The translations under genes were made by a program, and so were the position numbers. Below are positions 59,849 through 64,000 of a DNA stretch of 64,000 bases, piece after piece; the first letter of the stretch is position 1; each line of letters begins with the position of its first letter. The stretch is from the NCBI RefSeq assembly GCF_007992715.1, contig NZ_BKAU01000007.1:246181-310180 (forward strand). The letters run 5' to 3'. The notes under the pieces were generated by a model that saw only the letters and a list, made by a program, of their open reading frames with translations, was not told where the DNA came from and did not search any database. This DNA comes from Chitinophaga cymbidii. Lineage in GTDB: Bacteria; Bacteroidota; Bacteroidia; Chitinophagales; Chitinophagaceae.

Positions 59849-62800
59849 ATGAGAAGATTTCTACTCCTATTATCCATCCTATGTTCTGTATTTATATCAA
59901 AGGTACAGGCACAAGAGCCCAGGCTCACCGCTCCGAAGAACGTGTGTCTGAACGGGTATGCCACCATGCATGCCTTTCTGACCAGCGGCACGGAAGACCT
60001 GGTGAACTGGGAAATTACTTACCCCGACGGGACCGTACTTGATCACAGGATTACCTGGCAAGATAATTATCCGGACGACCATCATCCCGACTTCAGATAT
60101 ATGAGCCCCGGCGCGGGACAGTCTGTTACTTTTGAAGTCAGACAGGTAGGTACCTACACGGTCACCATCAGGATCCGGCGCGATGGCAACTGGTCAGAAG
60201 AACGTACCAAAACATTCACCTCCTACGATTGTACGATGGATGAGTGCGAAGGTACTTTTACGCCGGCCACCAACTTCAAGGAAACGTTCGGCACCTTCTA
60301 CTCCGGCGCGCCCCGCAGGCAGGTAGAAGCGCCCGCCACCATTACCTATAACTTTCTGGCAAGCGGCGAGCTGGCGGATGATCAATATAGTATTTATTAT
60401 AGTGCAAGGTTAGGCGGCAAGGCGCAATGGGATAACGTGTTCGACCACACGGATAACGGCTACGGCGGCATGCTTATCGCCAACTCCTCCAACACCCCTA
60501 AACTCTTCTACAGAAGACCGGTCAACAATCTTTGTCCCGGTGCGAAATATAACTTCTCCGCATGGTTCATCAACCTGAACTCGCTGGAAGTACTGAACAA
60601 TGTCTGCCAAACGGAAGACTACCGCTATGCCGGCGTAACGTTCATTGTGCGGAACGCCAGCGACAACAGCATCATCAAACAGTTCAATACCTATGATGTA
60701 TCGATGGACCTCTCCCGGAACCTTTCGGGAGATCATCGTTTAACAGGCTGGCAACAATTCGGCGGTACCGTAACACTGGCCCCCGGTGAAGAGAATGTGA
60801 TCGTAGAGATCATGAACAACAACCCCGGCGGTTGCGGTAACGACGTTGCGGTGGATGATATCGAATTCGTATTCTGCGCGCCGAAAATTTATTCTTATAT
60901 AGATGGCCTTGGTGTGGATAACGACATGGTGTGCCCCGGAGCCGAGCTGACCATCACTTCCAAAATAGAACCCGCAGATTATTTTGAAGATCCCGTGTAT
61001 GTATGGGAAATGAACAAGAACGGCGCCGGATGGGGACCGATCACCGAACCGGGTTATACTTATCCGAATGGTGATTCTATCCTGCACATCGGGCCCGGCG
61101 TATTACAGGAACTGGATTACATACAGTACCGGCTATACGTATTTGAAAGAAATAACGTCAATACAAGAGGATGCTACACGCCCGGGAACATGGTAACGAT
61201 CAGCGTGCCCGAGCTGCCAACGATCATCGCGTCCCGGCCGCGAATATGCCGGGGAGATACCACCACGCTTACCGCCACGCCCCTGGAAGGGCCTGGCATT
61301 ACCGGTTATGAGACCTTCGAGTTTACCGGTCCGAATATTCTCACCTGGCCCACGCTGCCCGCGCCGAAAGACAAAGTAATGGTAACACCCGTTGTCACCA
61401 GCACCTATGAAGTAACGGGCAGTATCCTGTACGGTCAGTATGGTAACGGCCAGCCGCGCGTCTGCCAGAAGGAAGCGAACATCACCATTGAAGTAGACCA
61501 GCCGCCAACCGTTAACGTCGGGCCGGATCAACGTGTCTGCGTAAACGAGCCGATAACCCTGGATGCGGGCGCCGCGAACGCCGTATACCCCATCCTCTGG
61601 CAACCAACAAACGCCACCACGCAAACCATCACGGTGAACGCCCCCGGTGTGAGCAGCACGCAGGCATACCGTGTAACGGTGACCAATGGCGAATGTAAAG
61701 TAAGCGACACCGTGAATATTACCGCGGTGGCTTATCCTGAAGCCACCATCGTCAGCCAGGCAGCCTTCTGTAATACCAGCCCTATTCCGCTGGTAGCAGT
61801 GGAACCTGATCCCGGCTATTCCGGCGAATGGACCATCGTTGGCGACGATCATGGCGCCAGCATCGATGATCCCACCTCCTACGATAACGCCCTCCTGCTG
61901 AACATGCCGTTTGATCAGCCCGTAACCGTAAGATGGACGGTAACAGCGGACGGCACCGATTGTTCCGATTACGCGGAGCAGGACATTATACGGGAATCCA
62001 GGCCGGTATCAACACCTGGCCCCAACCAGACAAGCTGTACCAATGTGTTCACCCTGGCGGCGAATGCACCGGCAAACGCCACCATGCAAGGCACCTGGAG
62101 CGTTTCGGGAGCCGGCTCCGTGACCTTTGGCGATATTCACGACCCGAACACCACCGCTACCATTACCAGCGGTGTAGGGATCGTAACGCTGGCCTGGACC
62201 ATGGCCAAGCTGAACAGCCCGTCCGCCTGCGGACCCGATACCAAAACGATGACCATCCGGTATGTAGACCCGCCGACCCTGACGATCAACAGCACCGATA
62301 TATCCAGCTGCCGCGGCGCCGGCGGATTCTACCGCTTCGAGATCCCGTACACCCAGACCAATGCGCAGGTGTTCGATCTGGAGGCTGTAGGCCCCAACCC
62401 CCTGCCCGGCTTTTCCAACATCACCAACAGCGCTTTCGTAACTCCGCTGCGGATCACCTATCCGGCCAGTACGCCGGCAGGCACTTATACTTTCCGCATG
62501 GTAGCGAGAAGAACGAACCTTGCCACCTGCGAAGTGGAAACCTTCTTCTCGGTAAGGATCGAAACGCCTTCAACGCTCAGTTCGGTAAGCTCCAACGAGA
62601 ATACCATATGTATAGGAAATTCCGCTACGCTGACCGTAACCGGCACCTTAGGCTCCAATGCGCAATGGGTTTGGTATGAAGGTGGATGCGGATCGGGAAC
62701 ATCGATAGGCTCCGGAGCATCCATTACGGTATCTCCCACCAGTTCCACCACTTATTACGTGAGAGCGGAAGGTGGCGGACCATGCGCGAACACAGCCTGC

Positions 62801-64000
62801 GGCTCCGTTTCAGTTACGGTGAACCAAAGGCCCGCATTTCCCGATGCCGGTGTAGATCAGGAAAACTGTAACAACCCGCTGTTCGTACTGGATGCCGAGA
62901 CGCCGAACGTCGGCACCGGCAGATGGACATTGCCGCCAGGCGTTACCTTCGTCTCCGGCAGCATCCTTAACCCGAAATCGACCGTATCCGTACCCGTAGG
63001 CCAGACCGTTGCGCTCGGATGGACCGTCGTCCTCGGCAAATGCGTTGTGGGCCCCGATACCGTGCTGCTGACAAACCTGGCGCCGATAATTAACAATGTA
63101 ATTGAAGAAGATCAACTGATCTGCTCCGGCGATCAGCCTGAAGAGATCACCGCCGTAGGCACGCCAACCGGCGGCAACGGCTCCTATACTTACCAATGGC
63201 AGCGCAGCACCACGAGCGCAACAAGCGGTTTCATGAATATCGGTTCCGCAACCGGCATCAACTACCAGCCGCCTGCCCTGACGCAGACCACGTGGTATAG
63301 AAGAGTAGTGACCAGCGGCGCATGTACTTCCAACAGCAACGCTGTGGAGATCACCGTTTCCACCGCAGTGCCAAACATTGTGTCCACTCCGCCGGATACT
63401 TCCGTTCAATGCTATACCGGTACCGACTATACGATCTATTTCGGCACACCGCAGTTCGATCATCCGGAAGGACTGGCGATCGACGTAACCTATGCGGACG
63501 TGGTGACGCCGGCAGCATGCGGCCAGACCATTACCCGTACGTGGACGGCGACAGACGCCTGTAACAAGACCACCACTACTTCGCAGACGATCACGGTTAT
63601 TGACACGATCAAACCCTGGCCCGTAGGCCCGACGCCTGCGGACACGACGGTTTCCTGCGATGCGGTGCCTGATCCGGTCACGTTCCCTGTGTCCGATAAC
63701 TGTTCAGCGGATGCGGATGTGGATACGGTGTTTACTGAAACACGCATCAATGTCACCTGCGCCAACACTTATGAGCTGTTGAGGGAGTGGACGTTGACGG
63801 ACGAGTGTGGTAATGACACGGTTATCAGCCAGCGGATTTATGTGATCGATACTACGCATCCTGTTGTGGTGGGCCCCGCTCCTGCTGATACTACGGTATC
63901 CTGCGACGCGGTGCCTGATCCGGCTACCTTCCAGGTATCTGATAACTGCTCCGTGGAGGCCAATATTGACACGTCATTTGTTGAAACCCGCACCAACGGT
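59849..64000 (+). CDS. Giant secreted Ig/HYR-repeat surface protein (3' part missing)
   Basis: The frame opens with a Sec signal peptide (MRRFLLLLSILCSVFISKVQ, cleavage near QAQ) and stays open for 1,384 codons to the window end. Residues about 25-120 are Ig-like (CLNGYATMHAFL). About 150-350 resemble a jelly-roll carbohydrate-binding domain (NLCPGAKYNFSAWFINL ending VAVDDIEFVFC). Then come several PKD/Ig-like repeats of 80-90 residues (VNVGPDQRVCVNEPITLDAG, YQWQRSTTSATSGFMNIGS). Last come HYR-like repeats with period 82 residues (DTTVSCDAVPDP, VSDNCS, EWTLTDECGNDTVISQRIYV). Many paired cysteines suggest disulfides. Such proteins in Bacteroidota are usually type IX-secreted adhesins or gliding-associated proteins with a C-terminal sorting domain, which cannot be seen here. 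Confidence 0.85.
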   Translation, partial: MRRFLLLLSILCSVFISKVQAQEPRLTAPKNVCLNGYATMHAFLTSGTEDLVNWEITYPDGTVLDHRITWQDNYPDDHHPDFRYMSPGAGQSVTFEVRQVGTYTVTIRIRRDGNWSEERTKTFTSYDCTMDECEGTFTPATNFKETFGTFYSGAPRRQVEAPATITYNFLASGELADDQYSIYYSARLGGKAQWDNVFDHTDNGYGGMLIANSSNTPKLFYRRPVNNLCPGAKYNFSAWFINLNSLEVLNNVCQTEDYRYAGVTFIVRNASDNSIIKQFNTYDVSMDLSRNLSGDHRLTGWQQFGGTVTLAPGEENVIVEIMNNNPGGCGNDVAVDDIEFVFCAPKIYSYIDGLGVDNDMVCPGAELTITSKIEPADYFEDPVYVWEMNKNGAGWGPITEPGYTYPNGDSILHIGPGVLQELDYIQYRLYVFERNNVNTRGCYTPGNMVTISVPELPTIIASRPRICRGDTTTLTATPLEGPGITGYETFEFTGPNILTWPTLPAPKDKVMVTPVVTSTYEVTGSILYGQYGNGQPRVCQKEANITIEVDQPPTVNVGPDQRVCVNEPITLDAGAANAVYPILWQPTNATTQTITVNAPGVSSTQAYRVTVTNGECKVSDTVNITAVAYPEATIVSQAAFCNTSPIPLVAVEPDPGYSGEWTIVGDDHGASIDDPTSYDNALLLNMPFDQPVTVRWTVTADGTDCSDYAEQDIIRESRPVSTPGPNQTSCTNVFTLAANAPANATMQGTWSVSGAGSVTFGDIHDPNTTATITSGVGIVTLAWTMAKLNSPSACGPDTKTMTIRYVDPPTLTINSTDISSCRGAGGFYRFEIPYTQTNAQVFDLEAVGPNPLPGFSNITNSAFVTPLRITYPASTPAGTYTFRMVARRTNLATCEVETFFSVRIETPSTLSSVSSNENTICIGNSATLTVTGTLGSNAQWVWYEGGCGSGTSIGSGASITVSPTSSTTYYVRAEGGGPCANTACGSVSVTVNQRPAFPDAGVDQENCNNPLFVLDAETPNVGTGRWTLPPGVTFVSGSILNPKSTVSVPVGQTVALGWTVVLGKCVVGPDTVLLTNLAPIINNVIEEDQLICSGDQPEEITAVGTPTGGNGSYTYQWQRSTTSATSGFMNIGSATGINYQPPALTQTTWYRRVVTSGACTSNSNAVEITVSTAVPNIVSTPPDTSVQCYTGTDYTIYFGTPQFDHPEGLAIDVTYADVVTPAACGQTITRTWTATDACNKTTTTSQTITVIDTIKPWPVGPTPADTTVSCDAVPDPVTFPVSDNCSADADVDTVFTETRINVTCANTYELLREWTLTDECGNDTVISQRIYVIDTTHPVVVGPAPADTTVSCDAVPDPATFQVSDNCSVEANIDTSFVETRTNG
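63602..64000 (+). repeat. 246-bp coding tandem repeats (HYR-like)
   Basis: The unit starting at 63602 (DTIKPWPVGPTPADTTVSCD) recurs at 63848 (DTTHPVVVGPAPADTTVSCD), 246 bp later, with high nucleotide identity, and continues past the window edge. The recent divergence suggests ongoing repeat expansion by recombination. Confidence 0.8.

Noticed and set aside
61933..62679. 248-codon frame inside the giant surface-protein gene in another phase
   Set aside because: The main frame continues unbroken through this stretch with repeat-domain motifs; a frameshift was considered and not found.

Overview
The window comes from a GC-rich member of the Bacteroidota, most likely a Chitinophaga-like Chitinophagaceae. 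The reasons are two SusC/SusD loci, each with an ECF sigma factor and FecR-type anti-sigma factor, lipoproteins with Bacteroidota-style lipoboxes, TTTG-N19-TAnnTTTG promoters, a clade II (Sec-type) nitrous oxide reductase cluster and a giant Ig/HYR-repeat surface protein. No CRISPR array, insertion sequence, prophage or rRNA operon was seen.

Layout. 1-4.9 kb (minus strand): a vitamin B12 uptake operon. A promoter and a cobalamin riboswitch precede a beta-propeller lipoprotein, a BtuB-like TonB receptor and a second beta-propeller lipoprotein that runs off the window edge. 4.9-16.3 kb (minus): a SusC/SusD locus with DUF4843, PKD-like and TlpA-like accessory proteins. Its FecR and ECF sigma genes are separated by two AT-richer plus-strand genes (Crp/Fnr regulator and DUF4405 membrane protein). 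16.5-22.3 kb (minus): CoA-transferase, Tat-exported alkaline phosphatase, a rhamnosidase-like glycosidase and a zinc alcohol dehydrogenase.

22.6-34.1 kb is a nitrogen-oxide island. On the plus strand it holds RIC/YtfE iron-sulfur repair protein, cytochrome c, NosZ, a membrane protein, NosL, NosD, NosF and NosY. Convergent to these are a histidine-rich polytopic membrane protein and an NsrR-like Rrf2 regulator. A QueD-like gene and, divergently, a hemerythrin-like protein and an uncharacterised 580-residue protein follow. That protein carries motifs like those of nitronate monooxygenase TIM barrels and is the best candidate in the window for an undescribed activity.

34.1-37.4 kb is an alkylation-damage repair cluster: Ogt, a 2OG-Fe(II) oxygenase, an Ada-like HTH-methyltransferase, a separately encoded Ada-type metal-binding domain, and convergent AlkA. 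37.4-49.6 kb holds a GH78 rhamnosidase and a second sigma/FecR/SusC/SusD locus with a sulfatase and a glycerophosphodiester phosphodiesterase.

49.7-59.4 kb is mostly housekeeping: an FtsX-like permease, tRNA-Arg(ACG), RlmH, rhomboid protease, TilS, a TPR protein, EtfB/EtfA, bifunctional nuclease, IspE, L20 and L35. Several non-coding repeats lie here, including an 11-bp tandem array. From 59.8 kb to the window end runs the 5' part of a very large secreted repeat protein, still open after about 1,384 codons.
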